Made by a program: the position numbers and the translations under genes
In this document: in pieces, positions 48,619 through 57,300 of the stretch
How the letters are laid out: the number at the start of each line of letters is the position of its first letter
How positions within the stretch are numbered: position 1 is the first letter of the stretch
The notes under the pieces: model-generated
What the model was told of the DNA's origin: nothing
Databases searched by the model: none
The model's input: the letters and a program-made list of their open reading frames with translations, nothing else
Assembly (NCBI RefSeq): GCF_004362525.1
Contig: NZ_SNXS01000002.1
Coordinates: 930,001 to 994,000 of the forward strand
Direction of reading: 5' to 3'
DNA from: Roseateles toxinivorans
GTDB taxonomy: Bacteria > Pseudomonadota > Gammaproteobacteria > Burkholderiales > Burkholderiaceae_C
DNA length: 64,000 bases

Positions 48619-49968
48619 ATGAGCGAAGCCAAGCAACCCGACGTGCGCGCCGGCCGACTGAGCCCGGCCCAGCTGAAGCAGAACTTCTGCGACGCCCATC
48701 CGCCGCTGAATGCGGTGCAGGCCAATATCGAGGCCGAGCGCTGTTACTACTGCTACGACGCCCCCTGCCAGACCGCCTGCCCGACCGGCATTGACATCCC
48801 GACCTTCATCCGCCGCATTGCCGATGGCAATCTGCGCGGCGCAGCGCGGGCCATCCTCGAAGAGAACCCGCTGGGTGGCATGTGCGCCCGTGTCTGCCCC
48901 ACCGAGGTGCTGTGTGAGCAGGCCTGCGTGCGCAACACCAATGAGGACAAACCGGTCGAGATCGGCATGCTGCAGCGTCACGCGACCGATGCGCTGCTGG
49001 CCAACCCGGGCAAGCCGCTGTTCGTGCGTGCCGCCGAGACGGGCAAGCGTGTCGCCGTCGTCGGCGCAGGCCCGGCCGGCCTGGCCTGCGCGCACCGGCT
49101 GGCGCTGCTGGGTCATCAGGTCAGCCTGTTCGATGCAGCACCAAAGCCGGGCGGGCTGAACGAATATGGGCTGGCGACCTACAAGACTGTCGACGACTTT
49201 GCCCAGCGCGAGATAGCCTGGCTGCTGTCGGTGGGCGGCATCACGGTGCACTGCAATCAGGCGCTGGGGCGTGACATGCATCTGAACCAGCTGACGGACG
49301 AGTTCGACGCCGTGTTCCTGGGCCTGGGCCTGGGCGGCGTCAACGAACTGGGCCTTGACGGCACCGATCTACCCGGCCTGCGCCCGGCAGTGGACTTCAT
49401 CGCCGAGCTGCGCCAGGCCACCGACTACGCCGCGCTGCCGGTGGGCCGCAGGGTGGTGGTGATAGGCGGCGGCATGACGGCGGTGGACGCCGCCGTGCAA
49501 TCGCGCAAGCTCGGTGCCGACGAGGTGACCATCGTCTACCGCCGTGGCCCCGAGGCCATGGGCGCCAGCGGCCACGAGCAGAGCTGGGCCAAGGAGAACG
49601 GCGTGCGCATCGTTCACTGGGCCGCGCCCAAGGCCCTGCTCAGCGAGGCCGGCGTCTTGAGTGGCATGGAGTTTGCGTGCACCACGCTGCAGGAGGGCAG
49701 GCTGATTGAAACCGGGGAACGCTTCACGCTGGCCGCCGACTGGGTGCTGGGCGCCATCGGCCAGAGCTTTGTGGCCAGCGCGCTGGAGGACAGCGGCCTG
49801 GAGCTGCAGGGTGGGCGCATCAAGACCGATGCCGAGGGCGGCACCAATCTGCCCAAGGTCTGGGCCGGCGGCGATGCCCGCTACGGCGGTCGCGACCTGA
49901 CGGTGGAGGCGGTGCAGCACGGCAAGCTGGCCGCGGCGTCCATTCACAACGCGCTGGTTGGTTCTTGA
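48619..49968 (+). CDS. preT: NAD-dependent dihydropyrimidine dehydrogenase subunit PreT
   Basis: A 449-residue flavoprotein with the GltD-like domain order. The N-terminal Fe-S domain has ERCYYCYDAPCQTACPTGID and GGMCARVCPTEVLCEQAC. The FAD Rossmann is VAVVGAGPAGLACAHRLALLG and the NAD site VVVIGGGMTAVDAA. It passes electrons to PreA to reduce uracil and thymine to the dihydro forms. First gene of a plus-strand run of ten genes. ATG follows a GGAG site and lies 21 bp after the RutR operator. Confidence 0.95.
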   Translation: MSEAKQPDVRAGRLSPAQLKQNFCDAHPPLNAVQANIEAERCYYCYDAPCQTACPTGIDIPTFIRRIADGNLRGAARAILEENPLGGMCARVCPTEVLCEQACVRNTNEDKPVEIGMLQRHATDALLANPGKPLFVRAAETGKRVAVVGAGPAGLACAHRLALLGHQVSLFDAAPKPGGLNEYGLATYKTVDDFAQREIAWLLSVGGITVHCNQALGRDMHLNQLTDEFDAVFLGLGLGGVNELGLDGTDLPGLRPAVDFIAELRQATDYAALPVGRRVVVIGGGMTAVDAAVQSRKLGADEVTIVYRRGPEAMGASGHEQSWAKENGVRIVHWAAPKALLSEAGVLSGMEFACTTLQEGRLIETGERFTLAADWVLGAIGQSFVASALEDSGLELQGGRIKTDAEGGTNLPKVWAGGDARYGGRDLTVEAVQHGKLAAASIHNALVGS

Positions 49969-50006
49969 TTCATACCTGACCCCCAAGCAAGCAGGAGCGA
50001 ACAAAC

Positions 50007-51308
50007 ATGGCAGACCTGAGCAGCACCTTCGTCGGCATCCGCAGCCCCAATCCCTTCTGGCTGGCCTCGGCCCCGCCGACCGACAAGGAAGTCAATGTCC
50101 AGCGCGCCTTCGAGGCCGGCTGGGGCGGCGTGGTCTGGAAGACCGTCGGCGAGGACCCCTGTGTCGTCAATGTGCACGGCCCGCGCTACGGCGCCATCTA
50201 CGCCGCCGACCGCCGCGTGATCGGCTTCAACAATATCGAGCTGATCTCCGACCGGCCCTTGCGCACCAATCTGGACGAGATGGCCCGCGTCAAGCGCAAC
50301 TGGCCGGACCGCGCCGTCGTCGCCTCGGTGATGGTGCCCTGCACCGAGGCCGCCTGGAAGAACATCCTGCCGATGATCGAGGACACCGGCTGCGACGGCG
50401 TCGAGCTGAACTTCGGCTGCCCGCACGGCATGAGCGAGCGCGGCATGGGCTCGGCCGTGGGCCAGGTGCCCGAGTACATCCAGATGGTCACCGAATGGTG
50501 CAAGCAGTATTCGAAGCTGCCCATCATCGTCAAGCTCACCCCCAACATCACCGACGTGCGCCAACCGGCACGTGCGGCGAAGAAGGGAGGGGCCGACGCG
50601 GTGAGCCTGATCAACACCATCAACTCCATCATGGGCGTGGACCTGGAGGCGATGGCGATGATCCCCAACACCGCCGGCATGGGCTCGCACGGCGGCTACT
50701 GCGGCCCCGGCGCCAAGCCGATCGCGCTGAATATGGTGGCCGAGATCGCCCGCGACCCGCTGACCGCCGGCCTGCCGATCTCCGGCATCGGCGGCATCAC
50801 CACCTGGCGCGACGCGGCCGAGTTCATCGCACTGGGCGCCGGCAATGTGCAGGTCTGCACCGCGGCCATGGTCTACGGCTTCAAGATCGTTGAAGACCTG
50901 TGCGACGGCCTGTCCAACTTCATGGACGAGCAGGGCTACCAGAGCGTGGACCAGATGAGCGGCCGCGCGGTCAAGACCGTCACCGACTGGAAGTTGCTGA
51001 ACCTGAACCATGTGGAGAAGGCGGTCATCCACCAGGACGCCTGCATCCAGTGCGGCCGCTGCCATGTGGTCTGCGAAGACACCTCGCACCAGGCCATCAG
51101 CGCCACCAAGGACGGCAAGCGCTTCTTCGAGGTCAAGGAAGAGGAATGCGTGGGCTGCAATCTCTGCGTGGCGATCTGCCCGGTGCCGGGTGCCTTGAGC
51201 CTGCGGGCGCTGAAGCCGGGCGAGGTGGATCTGCGCACAGGCAAGACGGTCAGCGGGGAGTATGCGAACTGGACCACGCACCCCAACAACCCGTCGGCCG
51301 TGGTGTAG
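50007..51308 (+). CDS. preA: NAD-dependent dihydropyrimidine dehydrogenase subunit PreA
   Basis: A 433-residue FMN enzyme with a TIM barrel (residues about 1-330, NFGCPHGMSERGMGSAVGQ; VSLINTINSIMGVDLE; GIGGITTWRDAAEFIALGAGNVQV). Two C-terminal 4Fe-4S clusters follow, CIQCGRCHVVCED and CVGCNLCVAICPV. It carries out the reduction of uracil. The place of mammalian Cys671 is Val151 here, as in the bacterial family by my recollection. Its TAG stop lies inside the left arm of a large inverted repeat. Confidence 0.95.
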   Translation: MADLSSTFVGIRSPNPFWLASAPPTDKEVNVQRAFEAGWGGVVWKTVGEDPCVVNVHGPRYGAIYAADRRVIGFNNIELISDRPLRTNLDEMARVKRNWPDRAVVASVMVPCTEAAWKNILPMIEDTGCDGVELNFGCPHGMSERGMGSAVGQVPEYIQMVTEWCKQYSKLPIIVKLTPNITDVRQPARAAKKGGADAVSLINTINSIMGVDLEAMAMIPNTAGMGSHGGYCGPGAKPIALNMVAEIARDPLTAGLPISGIGGITTWRDAAEFIALGAGNVQVCTAAMVYGFKIVEDLCDGLSNFMDEQGYQSVDQMSGRAVKTVTDWKLLNLNHVEKAVIHQDACIQCGRCHVVCEDTSHQAISATKDGKRFFEVKEEECVGCNLCVAICPVPGALSLRALKPGEVDLRTGKTVSGEYANWTTHPNNPSAVV

Positions 51309-51372
51309 CCCGGATGCAATCCGGGGGCCGCCGTTCCGCCGCACCGCAAGCCCCGGATTGCATCCGGGCTAC
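51305..51372. repeat. 22-bp inverted repeat (REP-like), overlapping the preA stop
   Basis: Arms 51305-51326 (begins GTAGCCCGGATG) and 51351-51372 are perfect reverse complements with a 24-nt spacer. The TAG at 51306-51308 is the preA stop. The same arms recur at 58756-58776 and 58803-58824 in the opposite arrangement. A dispersed REP-type element that can act as a transcript hairpin. Confidence 0.9.
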
Positions 51373-51445
51373 GGCGTAAACACCGTTGCGGCCTATCGCT
51401 GCCGCGTCGTACCTTCAAACACCCATTCACTCACAGGAAGCCAGC

Positions 51446-52444
51446 ATGATGATGAATACGCGTCGATTCGCTCTCCTTGCAGCCGGCGCCGCCGCGCTGA
51501 TGTCACTGGCGCCTGCCGCCATGGCGCAGGCCAAGCTGAAGGTGGCCGGCATCTACACCGTGCCCTTCGAGCAGCAATGGGTGAGCCGGCTGCACAAGGC
51601 CCTGCTGGCGGCCCAGGCCCGCGGCGAGATCGAGTACAAGGCCAGCGAGAACGTCGCCAATCCCGACTACGAGCGGGTGATGCGCGAATACGCCACCGGC
51701 GGCAACCAGCTGATCGTCGGCGAGGCCTTCGCCGTCGAGGCTGCCGCCCGCAAGGTGGCCAAGGACTTCCCCAAGGTGTCCTTCCTGATGGGTTCGTCGG
51801 CCAAGCCGCAGGCGCCGAACTTCTCGGTCTTCGACAACTTCATCCACGAGCCCTCGTACCTGGCGGGCATGGTGGCCGCAGGCGTCAGCAAGAGCGGCAA
51901 GATCGGCCTGGTCGGCGGCTTCCCGATCCCTGAGGTCAACCGGCTGATGAACGCCTTCATGGCCGGCGCCAAGGAGATCAACCCGAAGATGCAGTTCTCG
52001 GTCAGCTTCATCAACAGCTGGTTCGATCCGCCCAAGGCCAAGGAAGCGGCCTTCGCGATGATAGACAAGGGTGCCGACGTGATGTACGCCGAGCGCTTCG
52101 GCGTCAGTGACGCGGCCAAGGAGCGCGGCAAGCTGGCCATAGGCAATGTCATCAACACCCAGGACAAGTACCCCGACACCGTGGTCGCCTCGGCGCTGTG
52201 GCATATGGAGCCGTCTATCGACCGCGCGATCAAGCTGGTCAAGGAGGGCAAGTTCGCGCCTGAGGACTACGGCGTCTATTCGATGATGAAGCACAAGGGT
52301 TCAGAGCTGGCCCCGCTGGGCACGTTCGAGAAGAAAGTGCCGGCCGACGTGGTGACCAAGATGCGTGCCAAGGAGAAGGCCATCCTGGACGGCACGTTCA
52401 CCGTCAAGATCGACGACAGCCAGCCCAAGGCTGCTTTCAACTGA
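51446..52444 (+). CDS. BMP-family ABC transporter substrate-binding protein
   Basis: A 332-residue periplasmic binding protein from ATG 51446 with AGGAAG upstream. Signal MMMNTRRFALLAAGAAALMSLAPAAMAQA. The BMP/PnrA fold shows LKVAGIYTVPFEQQWVSRL, NFSVFDNFIHEPSYLAGMVAAGVSKSGKIG and ADVMYAERFGVSDAAKERG. BMP-type proteins bind nucleosides or purine bases. Followed by an ATPase and two permeases of the matching kind, so it feeds a nucleoside ABC importer within the pyrimidine cluster. Confidence 0.92.
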   Translation: MMMNTRRFALLAAGAAALMSLAPAAMAQAKLKVAGIYTVPFEQQWVSRLHKALLAAQARGEIEYKASENVANPDYERVMREYATGGNQLIVGEAFAVEAAARKVAKDFPKVSFLMGSSAKPQAPNFSVFDNFIHEPSYLAGMVAAGVSKSGKIGLVGGFPIPEVNRLMNAFMAGAKEINPKMQFSVSFINSWFDPPKAKEAAFAMIDKGADVMYAERFGVSDAAKERGKLAIGNVINTQDKYPDTVVASALWHMEPSIDRAIKLVKEGKFAPEDYGVYSMMKHKGSELAPLGTFEKKVPADVVTKMRAKEKAILDGTFTVKIDDSQPKAAFN

Positions 52445-52467
52445 TCGACCGCTGATCCGGTGCCTGC

Positions 52468-53994
52468 ATGACTGAATCTGCGCTTCGCATGCAGGGCATT
52501 ACCAGACGCTTCGGCGAGCTGGTGGCCAACAACAATATCTCGCTGGAGCTTGGCTCCGGCGAGGTCTTGGCCCTGCTGGGCGAGAACGGCGCCGGCAAGT
52601 CCACCTTGATGTCCATCCTGTTCGGCCACTACTCGGCCGACGAGGGGCACGTCGAAGTCTTCGGCCAACCGTTACCGCCCGGTGACACCCGCGCGGCGCT
52701 GGCCGCCGGCATCGGCATGGTGCATCAGCACTTCACCTTGGCTGACAACCTCAGCGTGCTCGACAACGTGATGCTGGGCAGCGAGAGCCTGGCTGCTTTG
52801 AAGAGTGCTCGCGGCGAGGCACTGGCCCGGCTGAAAGAGGTGGCGCAGCGCTCCGGCCTGCCGGTCAATCCGCAGGCCCTGGTCGGCAGCCTGTCGGTCG
52901 GCGAGCGCCAGCGCGTCGAGATCCTGAAGGCGCTGTACCGTGGCGCGCGCATCCTGGTGCTGGACGAGCCCACCGCCGTGCTGACGCCGCAGGAGGCCGA
53001 TTCGCTGTTCGTCACGCTGCGTCAGCTGGTGGCTGAAGGGCTGGCGGTGATCTTCATCAGCCACAAGCTGCACGAGGTGATGGCGATCTCGCACCGGGTG
53101 CTGGTGCTGCGCGGCGGCACGGTGGTGGCGCAGGCCAATACGGCCGACACCGACAAGGCCGAGCTGGCGCGCTGGATGGTGGGGCAATCGGTGGTGTCGC
53201 TGCAACGCGAGGCGGCCGTGCTGAAGCCCGACGCGCCGCTGCGGTTGAGTCTGAAGCAGGTGAACGCCAACGATGGCCACGCCGCGCTGCGCGAGCTGAG
53301 CCTGGACCTGCGCGCCGGCGAGATCGTCGGCATTGCCGGTGTTTCGGGCAATGGCCAGACGCTGCTGGCCGATCTGCTGTTCGGTCTGCTGCCGGCCAAG
53401 GGTGGCACGCTGAAGGTCGATGGCCAGCCGTTGGCCAGGACGCCCGCGCGCATCGTCGCCCAGGGTCTGGCGCGGATACCGGAAGACCGGCAGGCGGTGG
53501 GCATCGTCGGGGATCTGCCGATCTGGGAGAACGCCTGCGCCGAAGGCCTGCGCACGCCGGTGTTCTCGCGCTGGGGCTGGATACGCCGCCGCGCCGCGCG
53601 GGCCTATGCCAGCACGGTGCTGCAGGCCTTCGATGTGCGTGGCGCGAGCCTTGACAGGCGCACCCGCGCGCTGTCCGGCGGCAATATGCAGAAGCTGATT
53701 CTGGGCCGCGTGCTGCGCCGGCCTGGCGGTGCGTCGGCCGGCGTGATCATCGCCCACCAGCCGACCTGGGGGCTGGACATCGGCGCCGTCAATTTCGTGC
53801 ACGCTCAGCTGCGTGCCGCGCGCGATGGTGGTGCGGCAGTCTTGCTGATTTCCGACGATCTGGACGAGATCGAGTTGCTGGCCGACCGCATCGCGGTGAT
53901 GCACCACGGCCAGCTGAGCGCGGCCCTGCCCAGCGCTGACTGGAACCGTGAGCGCCTGGGCTTGGCGATGGCAGGAGCAACCCATGCGGCTTGA
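52468..53994 (+). CDS. ABC importer ATPase with two nucleotide-binding domains (nucleoside type)
   Basis: A 508-residue duplicated ATPase. NBD1 has GENGAGKSTLMSILFG, LSVGERQRVEILKAL and VLDEPTAVLTPQE; NBD2 has GVSGNGQTLLADLLFG and LSGGNMQKLILGR. This is the YufO/NupO/RbsA arrangement typical of BMP-linked importers. Starts 23 nt after the binding protein and overlaps the first permease by 11 nt. Confidence 0.94.
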   Translation: MTESALRMQGITRRFGELVANNNISLELGSGEVLALLGENGAGKSTLMSILFGHYSADEGHVEVFGQPLPPGDTRAALAAGIGMVHQHFTLADNLSVLDNVMLGSESLAALKSARGEALARLKEVAQRSGLPVNPQALVGSLSVGERQRVEILKALYRGARILVLDEPTAVLTPQEADSLFVTLRQLVAEGLAVIFISHKLHEVMAISHRVLVLRGGTVVAQANTADTDKAELARWMVGQSVVSLQREAAVLKPDAPLRLSLKQVNANDGHAALRELSLDLRAGEIVGIAGVSGNGQTLLADLLFGLLPAKGGTLKVDGQPLARTPARIVAQGLARIPEDRQAVGIVGDLPIWENACAEGLRTPVFSRWGWIRRRAARAYASTVLQAFDVRGASLDRRTRALSGGNMQKLILGRVLRRPGGASAGVIIAHQPTWGLDIGAVNFVHAQLRAARDGGAAVLLISDDLDEIELLADRIAVMHHGQLSAALPSADWNRERLGLAMAGATHAA

Positions 53995-55060
53995 GGCGCG
54001 CAGCCATGTCGGCCCCCATTTGCTGTTGATCGCGGGACTGGCCTCTTTCGCCGCCGTGATGCTGATCGCCGCCTTGCTCGTTGCCGCCGCCGGTGCGCCG
54101 GTAGCCCAGACCTTCGCGCTGTTGATACAGGGCGCCTTCGGTTCGGTGTTCGCCTGGAGCGAAACGTTGACCCGCTCGATACCGCTGATGCTTACTGGGC
54201 TTGCCGCCACGGTGGCCTTCAAGGCACGCTTGTTCAATATCGGCGGCGAGGGCCAGCTCTATGGCGGCGCGCTGGCAGCGGTGGCCATCGGCGGCTTGCA
54301 TGACGGCGTCGGCCTGGCCACCCCCGGCCCGCTGCTGTTCACTGCCATGATGGCGGCCGCGATGCTGGCAGGTGCCCTGCTGCTGCTGGGTCCGGCGTTG
54401 ATGAAGCTGCGCTTCGGCGTTGACGAGGTTGTGAGCACCCTGCTCCTGAACTTCATCGTGCTGCTGGGCGTCGGCGCGATGCTGGACGGTGCGATGAAAG
54501 ACCCGCTGGCCATGGGCTGGCCGCAAAGCGTGGCGCTGCAGCCGGAGCTGGAATTGGCCAAGCTGGTCGAGAAGACTCGCGTGCACACCGGGCTGCTGTG
54601 GAGCGTTGGCGCCGCCCTGCTGCTTTGGGTGATCATGCGATTCACGACGCTGGGCTTCGACATTCGCGCTCTGGGTGCCAACTCGCGCGCCGCGGCCTTT
54701 GCCGGCGTGCCGGTGACGCGCACGGTCGTGCTGGTGGCCCTGCTGTCCGGTGGTTTGGCGGGCCTGGCCGGCGCGATCGAGGTGGCCGGGCGCACCAGCT
54801 ATGTGACCCTGGACATGTCGCCAGGCTATGGCTACAGCGGCATCGTCATCGCGATGCTGGCGGGCCTGCATCCGCTGGCGGTGGTCGGTTCCAGCGTGCT
54901 GGTGGCCGGCGTGCTTGTGGGCGCCGACAGCATGAGCCGGCAGATCGGCGTGCCCAGCTATCTGGCGGATGCGGTGGTGGCCTCGGCCCTGCTGGTGGTG
55001 CTGGTGGCGGCGATGCTGACGCGCTACCGCGTGCGGCTGGAGTTGAAGGCGGCCGCATGA
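53984..55060 (+). CDS. ABC importer permease (YufP/NupP type)
   Basis: A 358-residue permease with about nine membrane segments, beginning MRLEARSHVGPHLLLIAGL and including FKARLFNIGGEGQLYGGALAAVAIGG and MLMLRFGVDEVVSTLLLNF-like EAA loops (KLRFGVDEVVSTLLLNFIVLLGV). BPD_transp_2 family. Overlaps the ATPase by 11 nt and the next permease by 4 nt. Confidence 0.92.
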   Translation: MRLEARSHVGPHLLLIAGLASFAAVMLIAALLVAAAGAPVAQTFALLIQGAFGSVFAWSETLTRSIPLMLTGLAATVAFKARLFNIGGEGQLYGGALAAVAIGGLHDGVGLATPGPLLFTAMMAAAMLAGALLLLGPALMKLRFGVDEVVSTLLLNFIVLLGVGAMLDGAMKDPLAMGWPQSVALQPELELAKLVEKTRVHTGLLWSVGAALLLWVIMRFTTLGFDIRALGANSRAAAFAGVPVTRTVVLVALLSGGLAGLAGAIEVAGRTSYVTLDMSPGYGYSGIVIAMLAGLHPLAVVGSSVLVAGVLVGADSMSRQIGVPSYLADAVVASALLVVLVAAMLTRYRVRLELKAAA

Positions 55061-55980
55061 GCGACGTCTTGGACATGCTGACCACCATCCCCTTCTGGGT
55101 CGCCGTGCTGCGCGTGGCCACGCCTCTCATCTTCGGTACCCTGGGCGTGCTGTTGTGCGAGCGCTCCGGCGTGCTGCATCTGGGCATCGAAGGCCTGATG
55201 GTCGTAGGCGCGTTCGCCGGCTGGTATGCCGTCTTCCTGGGCGCGCCGCTGTGGGGTGGAGTCATCGCGGCGGCAGCAGTTGCCGCCATCTTCGGCCTGC
55301 TGCACGCGCTGCTGACGGTGGGCCTGGCCCTGTCCCAACACGTCGCCGGCCTGGGTCTGACGTTGCTGGGCACGGCGCTGAGCTACTTCTGCTACCGCGT
55401 CGCCTTTCCCAAGGTCAATACGCCGCCGACGATCACGCCGTTTGCCGAGATGTCATGGCTGCCGATCCCGGTGCTGCAGCAGCAGACGCCGCTGACCCTG
55501 CTGGCCCTGCTGCTGGTGCCGCTGATCGGTTACGGCCTGTACCGCACGCCGGCCGGTCTGGCGCTGCGCATGGTCGGCGAGAGTCCGCAGGCGGTCGAGA
55601 GCCAGGGCATTTCGGTGGCGCGGGTGCGCACCACCGCCATCGTGCTGGGTTCGGCGCTGATGGGCGTGGCGGGGGCCTTCCTGACGCTGTCGGCCTTCAA
55701 TTCCTTCTACTTCAATATGGTCAACGGCCGAGGCTGGGTCTGTGTGGCCCTGGTCGTGTTCGCCGCCTGGCGGCCGGGCAAGGCGCTGCTGGGCGCGCTG
55801 CTGTTCGCCTTCTTCGATGCGCTGCAGCTGCGTCTGCAGCAGGCCAATGCGGGAGGCTTACCCTATCAGTTCTATCTGATGCTGCCCTATCTGCTGTCGA
55901 TCGCGGCGCTGATCGTCGCCTCGCGCCGATCGGCCACGCCGCAGGCCTTGATGAAACCCTATATCAGGGGAGAGCGCTGA
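55057..55980 (+). CDS. ABC importer permease (YufQ/NupQ type)
   Basis: A 307-residue permease with eight or so membrane segments, containing LGVLLCERSGVLHLGIEGLMVVGAFAGW (the family NIGIEG motif) and RMVGESPQAVESQGISVARVRTTAIVLGSALMGVAGAFL. Second subunit of the nucleoside importer. ATG overlaps the previous stop by 4 nt. The cytosine-deaminase-like gene follows after 3 nt, showing that uptake and deamination are co-expressed. Confidence 0.92.
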   Translation: MSDVLDMLTTIPFWVAVLRVATPLIFGTLGVLLCERSGVLHLGIEGLMVVGAFAGWYAVFLGAPLWGGVIAAAAVAAIFGLLHALLTVGLALSQHVAGLGLTLLGTALSYFCYRVAFPKVNTPPTITPFAEMSWLPIPVLQQQTPLTLLALLLVPLIGYGLYRTPAGLALRMVGESPQAVESQGISVARVRTTAIVLGSALMGVAGAFLTLSAFNSFYFNMVNGRGWVCVALVVFAAWRPGKALLGALLFAFFDALQLRLQQANAGGLPYQFYLMLPYLLSIAALIVASRRSATPQALMKPYIRGER

Positions 55981-55983
55981 ACC

Positions 55984-57267
55984 ATGTCCCAACTCGATCT
56001 GCTGATCACCAACGCCTCGCTGGCCGATGGCCGGCGCAACATCGGCGTGGCCGTGCGCGAAGGCCGCATTGTGGAAGTGAGCGGGGGCCTGCAGGCGCCG
56101 GCTCACGAGACCGTCGATGCCAAGGGCCTGCTGCTGAGCACGCCGTTCGTCGATGCCCATTTCCATATGGACGCGACACTCAGCTACGGCCTGCCGCGTG
56201 TCAACCAGAGCGGTACGCTGCTGGAGGGCATCGCGCTGTGGGGCGAGCTGAAGCCGCTGCTGACGCAGGAGGCGCTGGTCGAGCGCGCGCTGGCCTACTG
56301 CGATTGGGCGGTGGCCAAAGGGCTGCTGGCGATACGCAGCCACGTGGACGTCTGCGACGACCGCTTGCTGGCCGTCGAGGCGCTGCTGGAGGTGAAGAAG
56401 CGCGTCGCACCGTACCTGGATCTGCAACTGGTGGCCTTCCCGCAGGACGGTGTGCTGCGCAGCGCGACTGCCTTGGCGAATCTGCGGCGCGCGCTGGACT
56501 TGGGCGTCGATGTCGTCGGCGGCATCCCGCACTTCGAGCGCACGATGAGTGACGGCGCCGCCAGCGTGAAGTTGCTATGCGAGGAGGCCGCCGCGCGCGG
56601 CCTGCGCGTGGACATGCATTGCGACGAGTCGGACGATCCGCTGTCCCGGCATATCGAGTCGCTGGCCAGCGAGACCCATCGCCTCGGCCTGCACGGCCGG
56701 GTCACCGGCTCCCATGTCACCAGCATGCATTCGATGGACAACTATTACGTGTCCAAGCTGATACCGCTGATACGCGAATCCGGCGTGTCCATCATCGCCA
56801 ACCCGCTGATCAACATCACCCTGCAGGGCCGGCATGACAGCTATCCGAAGCGCCGCGGCATGACCCGCGTGCCCGAGCTGCTGGCCGCCGGCGTACCGGT
56901 GGCCTTCGGCCACGATTGCGTGATGGACCCCTGGTACAGCATGGGCAGCGGCGACATGCTGGAGGTGGCCCATATGGGCCTGCACGTCGCCCAGATGACC
57001 GGCCAGGCGGCGATGCGCCAGTGCTTCGAGGCGGTGACCAGCACGCCAGCCCAGATACTGGGCCTGGACGGCTACGGCATCGCCGCGGGCTGCCATGCCG
57101 ACCTGGTGCTGCTGCAGGCCCGCGACCCGGTCGAAGCGCTGCGCCTGCGTGCCACTCGTCTGAAGGTCTGGCGCCGCGGCAAGCTTGTCGCCCAGGGCCC
57201 GGCCGCCACGCATCAGTTGCATCTGGATGGCCGGCCCGGCCAGATCGATTTCATGCCCCGGCAGTAG
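55984..57267 (+). CDS. codA: Cytosine deaminase-like amidohydrolase (CodA family)
   Basis: A 427-residue TIM-barrel amidohydrolase. Metal His in DAHFHMD (59, 61), Gln/Pro AFPQDG near 151, His212 and Glu215 in MHCDESDD, His244 in SHVTSMHS, and metal Asp311 in FGHDCVMDPWY. The position after Asp311 is Cys312, where E. coli CodA has Asp314, a residue known to set specificity for cytosine versus other bases. So a role on cytosine is likely but the substrate range may differ (isocytosine or another pyrimidine is possible). Between the nucleoside importer and an NCS1 transporter. Confidence 0.85.
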   Translation: MSQLDLLITNASLADGRRNIGVAVREGRIVEVSGGLQAPAHETVDAKGLLLSTPFVDAHFHMDATLSYGLPRVNQSGTLLEGIALWGELKPLLTQEALVERALAYCDWAVAKGLLAIRSHVDVCDDRLLAVEALLEVKKRVAPYLDLQLVAFPQDGVLRSATALANLRRALDLGVDVVGGIPHFERTMSDGAASVKLLCEEAAARGLRVDMHCDESDDPLSRHIESLASETHRLGLHGRVTGSHVTSMHSMDNYYVSKLIPLIRESGVSIIANPLINITLQGRHDSYPKRRGMTRVPELLAAGVPVAFGHDCVMDPWYSMGSGDMLEVAHMGLHVAQMTGQAAMRQCFEAVTSTPAQILGLDGYGIAAGCHADLVLLQARDPVEALRLRATRLKVWRRGKLVAQGPAATHQLHLDGRPGQIDFMPRQ

Positions 57268-57300
57268 AAGTCCAACACCACAAGATCAACAGGAGAGCCC

